A DNA stretch of 64,000 bases, from NCBI GenBank assembly GCA_033398695.1, contig CM065801.1, forward strand, positions 9,424,001-9,488,000, in the 5' to 3' direction. The position numbers and the translations under genes were made by a program. Each line of letters begins with the position of its first letter. Position 1 is the first letter of the stretch. Source of the DNA: Orobanche coerulescens. Taxonomy: Eukaryota > Streptophyta > Magnoliopsida > Lamiales > Orobanchaceae. Positions 35,169-46,865 of this stretch are shown piece by piece. The notes below the pieces were generated by a model. The model did no database searches, was not told the DNA's origin, and saw nothing but the letters and a program-made list of their open reading frames with translations.

Positions 35169-36617
35169 TTGGAGATTTCATCGTCACTTGAGGAGGCGAT
35201 CAGGGAGAATCAGGGTGTGGACCCATTTTTGTTACGCATTCGAGAGGATGTGACTCAGGGGAAAGCCCCCGGATTTGTGGTTCAGGAGGATGGACTTCTG
35301 CGTTTTAAGAATCGGTTATGCGTACCGGCGAATGACGAGTTGAAAAACTCGATTTTGAAAGAAGCTCATACTACCCCTTATTCTGTTCATCCGGGGTCTA
35401 GCAAAATGTACAAGGACTTGAAACAAAACTACTGGTGGAGTAATATGAAGCGAGAAGTCGCGGAATTTGTTTCGAGATGCTTAACTTGTCAACAAGTTAA
35501 GATTGAGCATCAGCGACCGGCGGGCATGCTGAAATCTCTCCCTATTCCAGAATGGAAGTGGGAAGACATTTCTATGGATTTCATCACGAGTTTGCCGACG
35601 AGTCGTCGTGGCATGAATACGATCTGGGTAATTGTGGACCGCTTAACTAAATCGGCTCATTTCCTTGAAATCAAGGATACGTGGGGTCTCGAGAGACTGG
35701 CCCAGTTGTTTATCAAGGAGATAGTGAGATTGCACGGTACTCCTAAAAGTATCGTTTCCGATCGTGACGGACGATTTGTGTCTCATTTTTGGAAATCATT
35801 TCATCGTGCTATGGGAACTCAGCTTAATCTCAGTACCGCTTTTCATCCTCAGTCCGACGGACAATCAGAGAGGACTATTCAGACCTTAGAGGACATGTTG
35901 AGGGCATGCGTCCTCGATTGGAAAGACGATTGGGAAGCCCAACTACCATTGATCGAGTTCACGTATAATAATAGTTGGCATGCTTCGATTAAGATGGCAC
36001 CTTACGAGGCCTTGTTCGGTCGTCGTTGTCGATCTCCCTTGTGTTGGGATGACCTATCAAAATCAATCGGCACCGAGCCCGATATGCTTATAGCCGCCCG
36101 TGAGAAGGTAGCTCTGATCAGGAGTCGTTTGTTGACCGCTCAGAGTCGATAGAAATCATATGCAGATAATCGTCGTCGACCGTTAGAGTTCGAGGCGGGT
36201 GACCATGTTTTGGTCAAGGTCTCCCCAAGTCGTGGTATTTTCCGTTTTGGGAAGAGGGGTAAGTTGAGTCCGAGATTCATTGGACCGTTTGAGATTCTGG
36301 ATCGAGTAGGCGAGTTAGCTTACCGATTGGCTTTACCTCCGGCGTTGAGCCGAATTCATAATGTGTTTCACGTCTCTCAGTTGCGGAAGTATGTTGCCGA
36401 CCCGAGTCACATACTTCAGTTCGATGAAATCGAGATCGCCGACGATAATTCATATGAGGAGCATCCTATACGAGTTTTAGAGCGGCGAATCAAGCAGTTG
36501 AGGAATAAGACGATTCCTTTGGTTAAAATTCAGTGGTCTAGTCACAGAGTCGAAGAGGCTACTTGGGAAACCGAGAATAGTATGCGGGAGAGTTATCCCG
36601 AATTGTTTGACCCTTAG
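35169..36617 (+). pseudogene. G2 integrase with C-terminal chromodomain
   Basis: The zinc-binding His and Cys residues are present (HTTPYSVHPG, then CLTCQQVK). The core domain has SMDFITSLP, VSDRDGRF and QSDGQSERTI. A TAG at 36150 breaks the frame just after LLTAQSR. The rest (36153-36617) has the GDHVLVKVSP segment and LSPRFIGPFEIL, then a chromodomain (IPLVKIQWSSHRVEEATWE) ending YPELFDP. Chromodomains of this group are thought to guide integration to marked chromatin. Confidence 0.9.
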
Positions 36618-36635
36618 TTTCGGGGACGAAACTCT

Positions 36636-36651
36636 TTTAAGGGGGGGTGTA
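36636..36651 (+). promoter_or_regulatory. Polypurine tract of G2
   Basis: AAGGGGGGG followed by TGTA directly before the 3' LTR start. G1 has the same tract on the minus strand at 1091-1100. Confidence 0.8.
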
Positions 36652-39058
36652 TGTAATACCCGGTTGTAATTCAGTTATTATCACTCAGTATTTATCATTC
36701 AGTATTGTCACTCAGTAATTTCACTCATTAATGATCATTTGTCACTCATATCCAATAATTGTGTACACCGTTCAGAGTAATTGTATCGTGTATCATTCGT
36801 CATTCATCATCAATCTAATTGGAGAATCGTGCGGTGTTTACCATCATTGTCATTTCTTAGTGTGTTGTGTGTGAGGAGTAGCGCACGCTACGTACTCTTT
36901 TTAGCGTACCCTAATTGAGTATTGGTAGCGCACGCCACCTCTCAACACTAGCGCACGCTAGTGTAGTTGAGCAGGCAGTCCAGAAGGCACTGGACCGCAG
37001 TTGGGATTGTAGGTAGCGCACGCTACGAATGGTAAGTAGCGCGCGCTAGTGATCCGGAGTAGCGCACGCTATGCAGTCGGTGTAGCGCGCGCTAAGGTCG
37101 GATCAGGTTGAGTCCAGTGGCTACTGGACTGAATTGAATTTATTCCTAGCGCACGCTAGGAGTGGTTTTCAGCGTACGCAAGCGATGTAGTAGCGCACGC
37201 TAATCGTTGGTTGTAGCGCACGCTATCGAGATCAGATCAGAGGACAGAAGGTTTCTGGACTCCAGTACTGGGCATCAGAAAATTCGTTAGCGCACGCTAA
37301 CAATGGGTTTTAACGCACACTAGTGGTATGGCCGTAGCGCACGCTACAAAAAGGTACGTAGCGCGCACTACCGTGTTCGGATAGTGGGTACTGGACTACC
37401 CAAATTACTCGTTAGCGCACGCTACGCACAAGGGCTAGCGCACGCTAATCTGGAGTGGCTATAAATTGGACAGTCTAGCCCAGATTTCGTCATTTGTCAT
37501 CTATTCTCATTCTCTCGTCGGTTCTAGGCGATTTGGGCGATTTTGGAGAGTTCTCTTCGAGATTTTATCATCCATCATCACCTTCAAGTCTTTGAGTTGG
37601 ATTATCATCACTTCATCATCTCCTTATCATCGAATCAAAGGTATTAATCTCTTGGATCTAGAATTTCGGATTTTTGGGTTTTTCCTTTCGATTTCTTCGT
37701 GTAAGCTTGGATTGTTATTGGAATATGTTAGATATGGATTATCTACCTTGGATAAATATATTCCTACGGATTTAACGGCTATTTTGGGGATTTACTTCAA
37801 GAACCCTTGGGGTTGACTTCGGTTAATTTGGGGATTTCCGATTGTCGTTGTTGTAATCTCGAATTGTGGATTTCTATGGATTATTGATATCATTGAAAGT
37901 GTTTTGATGGTTTGAAATACTCATCTTGGAGTTGGTTTCGATATATTCGAGTTCGAATATTGTTGTATCGACGTTTGAGTCGATTATGATCGTTTTTGAT
38001 TTGCGTAATGATCGGATTATTGGTAATTGTGTTATTCAAGGTTGTTCGAGCGACCGACATTTCATTTAGGACGTTGTTCGTGGACGGACATTCTTCATCG
38101 GTATTGTGTAAGTTAATTCTTACTCGGTTAAAAGGATATTCATTCCTTTTGATGTTGTTCATTCATAATCGTAACTCATTCATCATTGTATTAACCGTAT
38201 CAAAACTTGTCATTGTCAATTAATCACCTCAGTCATAAGGAACGACGGTTCCAATCATTTCATTAAGCTGTCATTCATTTCACCATCATTTAATCTTGGT
38301 GAGTCATTATTCTTTTTCGTTGTCACTTTTGTCATATTGTGGCATTCCGGGTCATACTGGCGTGCCGGTTGGCATGTGTAGGATTTTCATGTCGGGCACA
38401 TTATAGTCGTGTGTTGGTTGGTGGCCTCACATTGGACTGTGCACACGAGTTGATGGCTTCGTGAGACTGATTAGGTACAAGACCACACGTGTATTCGATC
38501 GATACTCGTTGGTGGCTTGTGCGGACACATTCCATCCGGACGTAGTGTGGCGCCATTCCTTTGAGCCGTATCATTAGTTGATTCATATAGCATGTTTGAT
38601 TGCGTATGTTTGCGAGGATATTTCATAATCATGGATAACTCATGATTGTGTATTTTCAACTCTTGAGGATTGTTGTTACGTATGGCCGGCCGTTGGGAAT
38701 ATTGTTTTTCGTGTCATGGCAAGGCTAAAGCACGGGAGAACACGGTGACGGCGAGAGTCAGTGATACTAGTAGGGGCCGGTCTTCTCGATCATTTATGTT
38801 TCCTTCATTTATTCCATTGAGACATTCCGTTTGAATATTCATTTCACTCAGTGTTGTATATTTTATCTCCATATAAAATATACTTGTATTCAGTATCATC
38901 CTGGGTGTGTTGTATGAAACTCCTCATCGGAGTAATTAATTGTGTAATGTGGTTCGGTACTACATTTACCCTGCATAATTCACTCATTTTCATTAGCCTG
39001 GTGGGTCCCAGTCGGGGGTCCACGGCACTGTAATATCCGCCTAGTTTGGGGTGTTACA
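36652..39058 (+). repeat. 3' LTR of G2
   Basis: 2407 bp with the same ends as the 5' LTR. Its palindrome array is at about 36876-37448 with the same grouping. Several small deletions, for example near 38515-38530 and 38680-38780, distinguish it from the 5' copy. Confidence 0.93.
36876..37448. repeat. TAGCGCACGCTA palindrome array in the G2 3' LTR
   Basis: Same order and grouping as in the 5' LTR. Single-base differences change individual motifs; some are closer to the palindrome (TAGCGCACGCTA where the 5' copy has TAGCACACGCTA), others further away. Confidence 0.9.
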
Positions 39059-39063
39059 CTCGG

Positions 39064-39811
39064 AATTTTTGGCTGAGAAAAACGAACGAAAAATTCAGTC
39101 TAAAAGTAAGACCCCTTACATCTGTATTTATAGGTGAAGATGAGAGAGAGACATGTGCTGGAGGAACTCTAAACTGATCAGGATTGGTATCTCAATACTT
39201 ATCCAGATCTGTTTAATTCGATAATTATCAATTAAATTGATAAATAAATTCTCAATACCGAAAAATTCGAAATGTATAATTGAGGTATTTCAGTTTTACT
39301 GAATAAAATTGCAGTAAAAAGATAACTTCGAGACGCCGAGACATTTCACCCAAATCGCCCTTCGACCGAGACCGACCGACCGACCGACCGGACCTGAGCC
39401 GGACAGCGGTGGAGGCGTGTGTGCGCGCGCGCGAGGGGCGCCCAGTCACACATCCACTCATATCTCACTTTTTGAACAAGACTTTGTCCACATTTCTTTA
39501 TATACTCACAATTTTTCTCTTCTTTTTCCAATGTGGGATAACATCCTAAACCCATTTCTAAAGGGTTCACTTTGGAACACTACATCTCATTCATACCTCA
39601 ATCATTTTGAGTGTTCTTACATGTTTTGGAAACCTCGTACGGACTACTATGTATTCCAACTAAGTTCCGACTTTAACTCATAGTCGACCCCACTCAAAAT
39701 TACCTATCAAGTGGACTGCTCAAAACAGCCCATTTCCTCTATTTTTCCAACAATTAATGCTTCATATTTCAATAATTTCATTTGTGCCGCAAAAATCAAC
39801 TCCTTAAATGC
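39064..39811. other. Spacer with probable LTR debris
   Basis: It contains a GACC tandem run (about 39365-39385) and a CG-rich GCGCGCGC run (about 39422-39432). On the minus strand a TCCCACATTGGAAAAAGA segment (about 39516-39533) resembles plant retrotransposon LTRs. No intact element or gene. Confidence 0.35.
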
Positions 39812-39813
39812 TA

Positions 39814-39988
39814 CAGTAAAACCTCGATAAATGAATATGATCGGGATCGGAGAAAAATATTCATTTAGCGAAATTATTCATTTAGCGAAAGAAAATTTGA
39901 ACATGTTATAAAGAGTTGGGACCGGAGAAAATTATTCATTTGGCGAAGTTATTCGTTTATCGAACATTCATTTATCGAGGTTTAACTG
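39814..39988. mobile_element. Emigrant/pogo-like MITE
   Basis: The left end CAGTAAAACCTCGATAAATG and the complement of the right end (CAGTTAAACCTCGATAAATG) form terminal inverted repeats very close to the known Emigrant ends. TA lies on both sides (39812-39813 and 39989-39990). Inside, ATTCATTTAGCGAA repeats occur several times. 175 bp, no coding capacity. Confidence 0.8.
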
Positions 39989-39990
39989 TA

Positions 39991-41914
39991 GAGGAAATGG
40001 AAATTAAATCACAACTAAATAAATAGTTTTGAGTAGATACCTAACCATGACGACCGTAAATTTCAAGAACTTGGTTCAATGGGAAAACCAAAATTTGGAC
40101 TGTTGAGTGACACTTGGTACTCATTTGCGAGCTAACCATGTCCATAGATAGCAAACCAAGTGATTAACCTGCTGGAAGGTGGTAAATATTAAGTGTAAGA
40201 CTTTTAATTACGACAAATATCTTTTAAAATGGAGTATTACATGGTGCTTCGGATAGGCATTGTCACGTATATAAGTGCAGAGGAGAGGCTGTCTCGACTT
40301 GAGCACTTATGAAATCTCAAGCGTGTCCCAAGGCCAGATGGACACAACCTTAAGAACTTGAGAAATGGTCTAAATTCAAAGTTGCTACACACACACACAA
40401 ATGCACACCCCTACAAAGCAGGGGTGTGCATTTGTGTGTGTATTTGTGTGTATGTAGCATTTTTGGTCTAAATTTTATTATGTGACTGCCATTGTCTTGG
40501 TATATTCGTAAACGCAGTAGTTCAAGGCAACATTTACCAAGGCGCGGGATATATATCCGATGGTATTTCGCTAGTGAACTTTAACCTACATGCTACATAA
40601 CATGATGTAATAAGGTTTAATTAAAAGTCCAGCAATAGAGTCTGCATCTTCATGCATAATTTTCCATCATGTGGGGAAATTTTGAGTTTAAAAAAAAATA
40701 GTTAAAAATGGCAACTTTGACTAGATTTTATAAATTCAAGCATCATAATCTAAATCTATATTTCGAGTAAATAATAATGACATATTTATTTCTCAAATTC
40801 AAGATCGTATGAATGGACAACTAATGTTCAAAGGTTGAGTGGAGATGATAAATATAAGAAGTCCACTCATTTAGAATGAGCGGAAGCCATCTCATATATG
40901 AAATATTTTCTTGTGGGATGCACCTAATAAATGTGGAAAAGGAGATAGGAAGGAACACAAGACTCTTGTGGCATGCCTAGGTGGAGGAGGCCACACACGC
41001 ACACGAGCATCCGTCTGGGTCGGGGCCATCCTGGTTGGGAGGGGCCCAATTTCGCTTCTAATTTAATTATTTCCTCTAAAATAATTAAATTTGGGATTCT
41101 TTTGACTCAAGATTCTTCGAGAATGCTTGGGAAGTTCCAAGAAATCCGAATTTAATAGGGATGCTCCTCTTCTCTCAACTAATCTACACTTATAAATACA
41201 ATCACCTATGTGTAGGAAAATATACCACATAATAGAAAAAATCGAGCATTTTTCGAAAGTTTTTGCATAAACATATTAGAAATTTAGGGTACATTGGTCA
41301 GTTTTCCAGACAGGGACTCGTTAGCTAGGATGGCTGGTTTCAATGCTTCGATCAAATACCAGGCCATTGTATCCCGGGATGTTCATCACCACAAACCATG
41401 AGCTATTGTATGGAGAATAATAATCTTAGAAATAGAATTCGCCTACCTCTTGTTTATTTCTTTCATAGATCTATTACACTTTATTTTACTGTTTAATTAG
41501 ATTTGCTGTTAATTCAAAATCTCCATATATCCTATTATTTTTGTTGTATCCCGGACACTATATTTTTCAGTGACAATTACGTAAATATTGAAATATCAAA
41601 CATGCACAAAAATTGTCGAAGCCGAATAGAATACAATCAAAGGTACAACTAGAATAAGGACATTGACTTTCTCCATCCCGATCAAAATGTTACGTTTCAT
41701 CCAAAAAATCGTCCTTTTAAAGGTGTTACGTTTCATTAAATACCTCCAACCACATAAAACCATCACACTATCTCCTCTAATCTCGAACACACACTCACCA
41801 TCCGTATATTGACTTTTGACATACATCACACACTCACCATAAATAAATAAATAAATAAATTCTCTCTCTTTTTTTTCTAAAAAAGGATGGGAATTTATTT
41901 TGGGCATTAAGCGT
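39991..41914. other. Spacer with TE fragments, no gene seen
   Basis: The part around 40058-40085 (TCAAGAACTTGGTTCAATGG) is shared, reverse-complemented, with 3690-3717, so it comes from the same copia family. A promoter-like TTATAAATACA (about 41207) may belong to an LTR remnant. An AAAT tandem run lies at about 41838-41861. Confidence 0.35.
40384..40458. mobile_element. Small hairpin repeat, copy 1
   Basis: GCTACACACACACACAAATG and its downstream continuation pair with GTGTGCATTTGTGTGTG...GTAGC around a loop at about 40413-40419. A related copy is at 50412-50559. No target duplication is certain. Confidence 0.5.
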
Positions 41915-42483
41915 TAGGGGTGGGCACGGTCCGGGACGGTTCGGGATTGGGTCGGTCCCGATCCCGATCCCAATTAATATAAGCGGTCCGGGATTGGTCC
42001 GGGACAAAGGTGCTTCCCGTTTGTTCTGTTATTTTCGGGACCGGAACGGTTTCGGGACGGACCAGGACAAAACGGGACATTTTTTGGTAAATATAAATAA
42101 TAAAAAATATATTTAAAAAATATTTTCTTGTATTTTTAGATATTTATTTGCAAATTTATAATCAAAATTTTATAAATTTTGCATTTTTTTTATCAATAAT
42201 TTAGTAAGTTTAGGTATATTTGACTAATTAATTTATGAGATAAAAATTAATTTACAAATTAAAATCTCATAAATCTAATATTAATTTTAAAAAATCTATA
42301 TTTCGGGACAAACGGGACGAGACGGGACAAAAATCATCGGTCCCGCTCTTGTCCCATTTTTGATCGGTTCGGGACCGGTTCGGGACAAAATTTGTCCGTC
42401 CCAAATGATCCGAGACACTTTTGGAACGGCACCGGAATGGTCCGGTTCGGCCAAACGGGAACCGGGATTTGTGCCCACCCCTA
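41915..42483. mobile_element. hAT-type MITE with perfect TIR and 8-bp target duplication
   Basis: The ends TAGGGGTGGGCAC and GTGCCCACCCCTA are perfect 13-bp inverted repeats. TTAAGCGT is duplicated exactly (41907-41914 and 42484-42491), as expected for hAT. Both subterminal zones are packed with CGGGACGG/GGTCCGGGA motifs around an AT-rich core. 569 bp, no transposase. Confidence 0.92.
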
Positions 42484-42491
42484 TTAAGCGT

Positions 42492-43090
42492 AGGGACCGG
42501 GCTGAGCTGGGACTTGTGAGTCCAGGACCGACCCATGTATTTGGCGGGCTGGGCCGGGCTGGGCGACCGTGGCCCACTGCCCGCCCGCGCCCTGGGCTGT
42601 CGTGGGCCGGTCTGGGTCGGGTCGGGTCCGGGCCGGTAATTTGAAAAAAAAATGTTAATATTAAATTAAAAATCATTTTGTAAAGAATTGTTTTGACTTT
42701 TTAAAATAAATTAATTAATATTAATTAAAAAATCAATTAGAGAAAACTTGAATTAAAAAAATTGTAAAACTTAGTAATATATTTCAAGTTTAAGAAAATT
42801 CATTTTGAATTTTTATATATGTTAACATTAAATTAAATGGGAGAAAAAAGAAAAAAAATGGACTTAATTTGCAAAAATTAGATTAATTTTTGAAATTTGA
42901 ATGGTGGGCTCGGGGTGGGCTACGAGTGGGCGGATCACGGTGGGGTCAGGGCCGGCACAGGTCAAGAGTTCGGGACCGGATCGCCGGGTGGCGAGACAGC
43001 TCGGTCCCGGCCGCCTGGCCGTCGGCCCGATCTAGAAAATCCGGGCTGGAGCCAATTGGGCCGGGCCCAGCCCACTGGACACCTCTAACC
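42492..43090. mobile_element. Probable second hAT-like element with GGGCCGGGC repeats
   Basis: GGGCTGGGCC-type repeats occupy both ends (42492-42640 and 42900-43078) around an AT-rich core, the same architecture as its neighbour. The right end CTGGACACCTCTAA resembles hAT-type ends. The left end is not clearly defined. Confidence 0.45.
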
Positions 43091-43162
43091 GGGCCCTTAT
43101 ATGTAATTTTGGTCCTCAGTTCACTTTGAAGATTGCGGATCCGTCCTTTATGAAGGGCTAAT

Positions 43163-44031
43163 CGGGGAAAAATGCACAGATGTACCCTGTGTTCTCATCA
43201 ATCTATACAGATGTACTCCGTGTTTTGTAAATTGCACAGATGTACCTCGTGTTCTTTATAATCATGCACGAAAGTGCCAAATCGTCCAACATAACGGAGA
43301 GTGTTCTTCACTCGCCTGGTGTGCGACTATGGGAGTAAATTTAGGTATTTTTATGACTGAATTGACCAAAATACCCTATAAGTAGTGAAATGTATAACCT
43401 CTTTTAATCTCTTAAGTATCTCTTGAGGTTGTGCATATAAATATATTCTTTTTAAATGTTAAAAAACATGATAATTTTTTATCATTGTAATTTAATATTT
43501 CAACGAGCACAAACTGAAAACAATATCAATACCTTTCTTTACCATTTCGAGAGGTTTAAATTTTCACCATAATACATATAATGAACTTTATCTTCTTATG
43601 AATTTTCCTATTTATTATATGTATTATGGTGAAAATTTAAACCTCTCGAAATGGAAAAGAAAGGTATTGATATTGTTTTCAGTTTGTGCTCGTTGAAATA
43701 TTAAATTACAGTGATAAAAAATTATCATGTTTTTGAATATTTAAAAAGAATATATTTATATGCACAATCTGAAGAGATATTTAGGAGATTAAAAGAGGTT
43801 ATATATTTCACTACTTAAAGGGTATTTTGGTCAATTCAGTCATAAAAATACCTAAATTTACTCTCATAGTCGCAGACCAGGCGAGTGAAGAACACTCTCT
43901 ATTATGTTGGACGGTTTGACACTTCCATGCATGATTATAAAGAACACGAGGTACACCTGTGCAATTTACAAAATACAGAATATATCCATATAAATTTATG
44001 AGAACACAGAATACATCGGTGCATTTTTCCC
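43163..44031. mobile_element. Fold-back (long terminal inverted repeat) element
   Basis: Two arms of about 430 bp (from 43163 and up to 44031) are inverted copies of each other around a short centre at about 43590-43610. The ends read GGGAAAAATGCA on each side. GGGCTAAT flanks it on both sides (43155-43162 and 44032-44039). Mutator-like or fold-back MITEs look like this. The arms differ by scattered substitutions. No coding region. Confidence 0.85.
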
Positions 44032-44039
44032 GGGCTAAT

Positions 44040-45578
44040 TTACTTTTTTATGTGTACGGATACGCGGGGATAGAATCAGTGCGGGCACTGGCAGTGCCTA
44101 ATATGGCTGGTAATTATTTTGGAATACATTCTAAATTTGGTTGTTTCTGTTGGAAAAAAAAATGATTAAGGGAATTTTTATTTTTTTTAGAAATAAATTG
44201 TTTACTTAATTCATTTTTGTAAATTAATTTCGTTAAATTCCAATAGAATATATTTTTGGTAAATAACTTTTTTATCACATGATTATATATTTATATCCTA
44301 TTTTTTTCTAAGAAAATACCCCTTAATTCAAATGTGATTTTACTAAATTCTCATATGATTATTTAATCATCACCTGACTATGCAACGGTAATTCTAATCT
44401 TTGTCTTTATTTTGAACTAAATTTGCAATTAAAAATAGGAAGGACTATTTATTCTAATAATCCAATATTTATTTCTTTTCCCGAAATTCCCAATGTATTT
44501 GTGAACATTGAAAACTAATCACATAATAGTATGGTGCTGTAATCATCATTTTCATTATGTGACGTCCATTATTTCTTTGCACAAACCAAATTCAATGAGT
44601 ATCGTTTCCTTAGAATAATTGATAAATACGGAAATGAGATTTTTTTATCATTGCAAACCACATAAAATTAACTATAATATAAAGAAGTCAGGTGAAAATT
44701 TTGAACATAGAATCATCATAAATAAGAATTACAAAGTAACTTTTTTAAAAAAATATGTAATATAATTAATTAAAAATTGTCATTTTTATATGGGAACTAT
44801 AATTTACATATTAGATTTTCCATCAAATGTGGAAATGAGAATAATCAACAAATAAGAATTACAAAAATCAACTAAAAAAACTTCGGGTACAATTAACTAA
44901 AAATTATCATTCTTATAAAGAAATTATCATTCCATAATACAACTTCCATCAAATGTCAAAATAATTAAAATTATTTCGTGTGAAAATTACATATATTTTT
45001 TCATATTTGATGAAATATTAAGAATTATATATGTTAACAATTAATCAGTACATGTTTTAATATAAATTAATCATGTGTCAATCAATTATCTCATCTAATT
45101 TTATTAATAAATGATAATTTTATTAATTATCTTATATGTTGATTTTTGATTTAAAATATATTATATATTAAACCGCAAATACTTCATATCATCTAATTTT
45201 TATATAATATGTATTAACTAATGTGTAACAATTAATTTCCATATTAAAAATCTTATATTGAAAATTACATATTTTCATAAAATATTCAACATTATTTCTT
45301 TATAAATCTCATTCGAGTAACTAACTTTCTTTATTTGAATCTGTTAAATATAATATATTTCTCAATGATAATTTATGGTAAAATTATAAAAATTTAGATA
45401 AACTATGAATATAACACGTGGATAAAAAACTCTCTTTTAATATATAGATTGTTTAAGGAAAAAAAATAGCAAGAGTAGATATAAATATTTAAGTAAAATA
45501 AATATTACTCCTCGTCACATTATATATATATATATATATATTCCAAAACTAGTAGCCGTACGTGCTGTTAATTAATAC
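44040..45578. other. AT-rich spacer 3' of the IPT gene
   Basis: No coding signal. A TA microsatellite lies at about 45522-45541, just downstream of the IPT stop codon. Confidence 0.5.
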
Positions 45579-46523
45579 TTAGTAATATGCCGCTGCTACA
45601 TGACGCCGCCTCATTTCCGTCAGGACCTCGCGCGGTGCAGCCTCCACATTATACAGAAACCTACTCACTATTGCCGCACCAGGTCCGGCGATGATATGGT
45701 CCCATGCCGCCTCCGCTTCTGTCCCGTGTTTCCTGAACACATCCGTGGCATCGAGGCGGTGCATCCTCCAGCCTGCATTTCTAAGGCGATGGATTTTCTC
45801 GAGCTGCCGGCGCGCCAATCTGCTAGTGTTCATCTTAATCGAATCGATCGCCTCGGTGTGAATACTCGTCCTAGTTTCCCCGCCGTCGCGGGAAGATCTG
45901 GCTCGGAAAAACTTATCGAATTCGGGGACGCCGATGGCCCTCCGGATGCCCTTCGAGTAGTCCGCGTTCGGATGGTAGAAAACCCTAACTTCATCCACCA
46001 TTCCCCTCTCGACCATCCTATCGACGCGATCGGATACGAAGGAGTTGAGTACGGGCATCGCCACGTCCACCCAAAGAAAACAACACTCGTATCTCGACCG
46101 GAAATCCGCGTCCGCCAGCGCCTCGACGAACGAGTTCGAGCCGCCTGCGATTATCGGGAGCCGGCCCCGGCCGAGTATCGACTTAAGCGAGGCCGAAGCC
46201 ACGGCGCGGAAATTTGCGGCTGAAAAATCCGATTCGGGATCAATGACGCCGAGCAGGTGGTGCGGCACGCCGCACTTCTCTTCGTCGGTGATTTTGTTGG
46301 TGGTGATGTCGAGCCCCCGGTAGGCCTGCATTTTGTCGGAATTTATGATCTCCGCCGCGAAGCGGGTGGCGAGGTCGATGGAGAGGCGCGATTTTCCGGT
46401 GCCGGTGGCACCCATCACCACTACAACTTTCTTCTTTAGGGCACCTTGGCGAAGAGGCTCATGATTATTAGTATTGGGCACATGCAACACTGGTGTTATG
46501 TGTTTGGATATAGACATTTTCAT
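45579..46523 (-). CDS. IPT: Adenylate isopentenyltransferase (cytokinin synthesis)
   Basis: This enzyme joins dimethylallyl diphosphate to ATP or ADP, the first committed step of cytokinin synthesis. In plants it acts mostly in plastids. The single exon encodes 314 residues from the ATG at 46523. The nucleotide-binding loop GATGTGKS is at residues 38-45. Other family segments are EIINSDKMQAYRGLDITTNK, GVPHHLLGVIDP, RLPIIAGGSNSFVEAL, RYECCFLWVDV and KGIRRAIGVPEFDKFF. Known plant adenylate IPTs are intronless and about 320-360 residues, so the length fits. An in-frame ATG further upstream (46661) would add 46 residues read from a hairpin; I prefer 46523, though 46517 is also possible. The short N-terminus could be a transit peptide. 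The gene seems intact. The subtype (IPT3- or IPT5-like) is not settled. Confidence 0.93.
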   Translation of the reverse strand: MKMSISKHITPVLHVPNTNNHEPLRQGALKKKVVVVMGATGTGKSRLSIDLATRFAAEIINSDKMQAYRGLDITTNKITDEEKCGVPHHLLGVIDPESDFSAANFRAVASASLKSILGRGRLPIIAGGSNSFVEALADADFRSRYECCFLWVDVAMPVLNSFVSDRVDRMVERGMVDEVRVFYHPNADYSKGIRRAIGVPEFDKFFRARSSRDGGETRTSIHTEAIDSIKMNTSRLARRQLEKIHRLRNAGWRMHRLDATDVFRKHGTEAEAAWDHIIAGPGAAIVSRFLYNVEAAPREVLTEMRRRHVAAAYY

Positions 46524-46592
46524 TTTGATATGGATGAATGGAAGAAAGGTGCACATTGATGGGTATTTATGGAGGAGCAATGATACATCGAA

Positions 46593-46715
46593 GGATTTCC
46601 CATAAAAACAATCCACACACTGAGGTGTCATTGAGGGATTGGTTTCCTGTAAGATCCACATCCTATAAAAACCAATTCCCCGCTGACACCTCTGGATTGT
46701 TTTTATGGGAGATCC
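46593..46715. repeat. Hairpin-forming inverted repeat upstream of the IPT gene
   Basis: GGATTTCCCATAAAAACAAT at 46593 and the complement of 46692-46715 (GGATCTCCCATAAAAACAAT) match with one mismatch. Pairing continues with gaps through CTGAGGTGTCA against TGACACCTCT and AAACCAATCC-like segments. It lies about 70-190 bp upstream of the preferred start codon, inside the presumed promoter or 5' UTR. It may be a small MITE; no target duplication is certain. Confidence 0.75.
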
Positions 46716-46865
46716 TGTGTGGTTCTAGCAAAATTCTTTACGAGGGCATAGGTCCCACTCAACTAGGAAGAGACATTTGATTTAATTGGCTGATAACTTT
46801 TCTACTTTTAGTCAACTCTAAGTTGTCCTAATGATTAATCATGCAATTTAACACGAGAAATATTA

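Larger units (their letters stand above)
29008..39058 (+). mobile_element. Gypsy element G2: complete Tekay/Del-like chromovirus, mutated
   Basis: LTRs at 29008-31430 and 36652-39058 start TGTAATACC and end GGGTGTTACA. The 5-bp duplication CTCGG is perfect (29003-29007 and 39059-39063). A primer-binding site follows the left LTR and a polypurine tract precedes the right. The internal order gag, protease, reverse transcriptase, RNase H, integrase, chromodomain defines Ty3/gypsy chromoviruses; the terminal domain resembles the Tekay/Del clade. Many frameshifts and stops inactivate it. The length is 10051 bp. Confidence 0.95.

Noticed and set aside
42267..43129. Pro/Arg/Gly-rich frames on both strands
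   Set aside because: They come from GC-rich motif repeats in hAT-like MITEs.
45600..46223. A long plus-strand open frame opposite the IPT gene
   Set aside because: It is a shadow of the GC-rich IPT coding strand, and no product is recognised.
46524..46661. The upstream ATG at 46661 as start of the IPT protein
   Set aside because: The extra 46 residues are read from the inverted repeat, look unlike IPT N-termini, and the length fits better from 46523.
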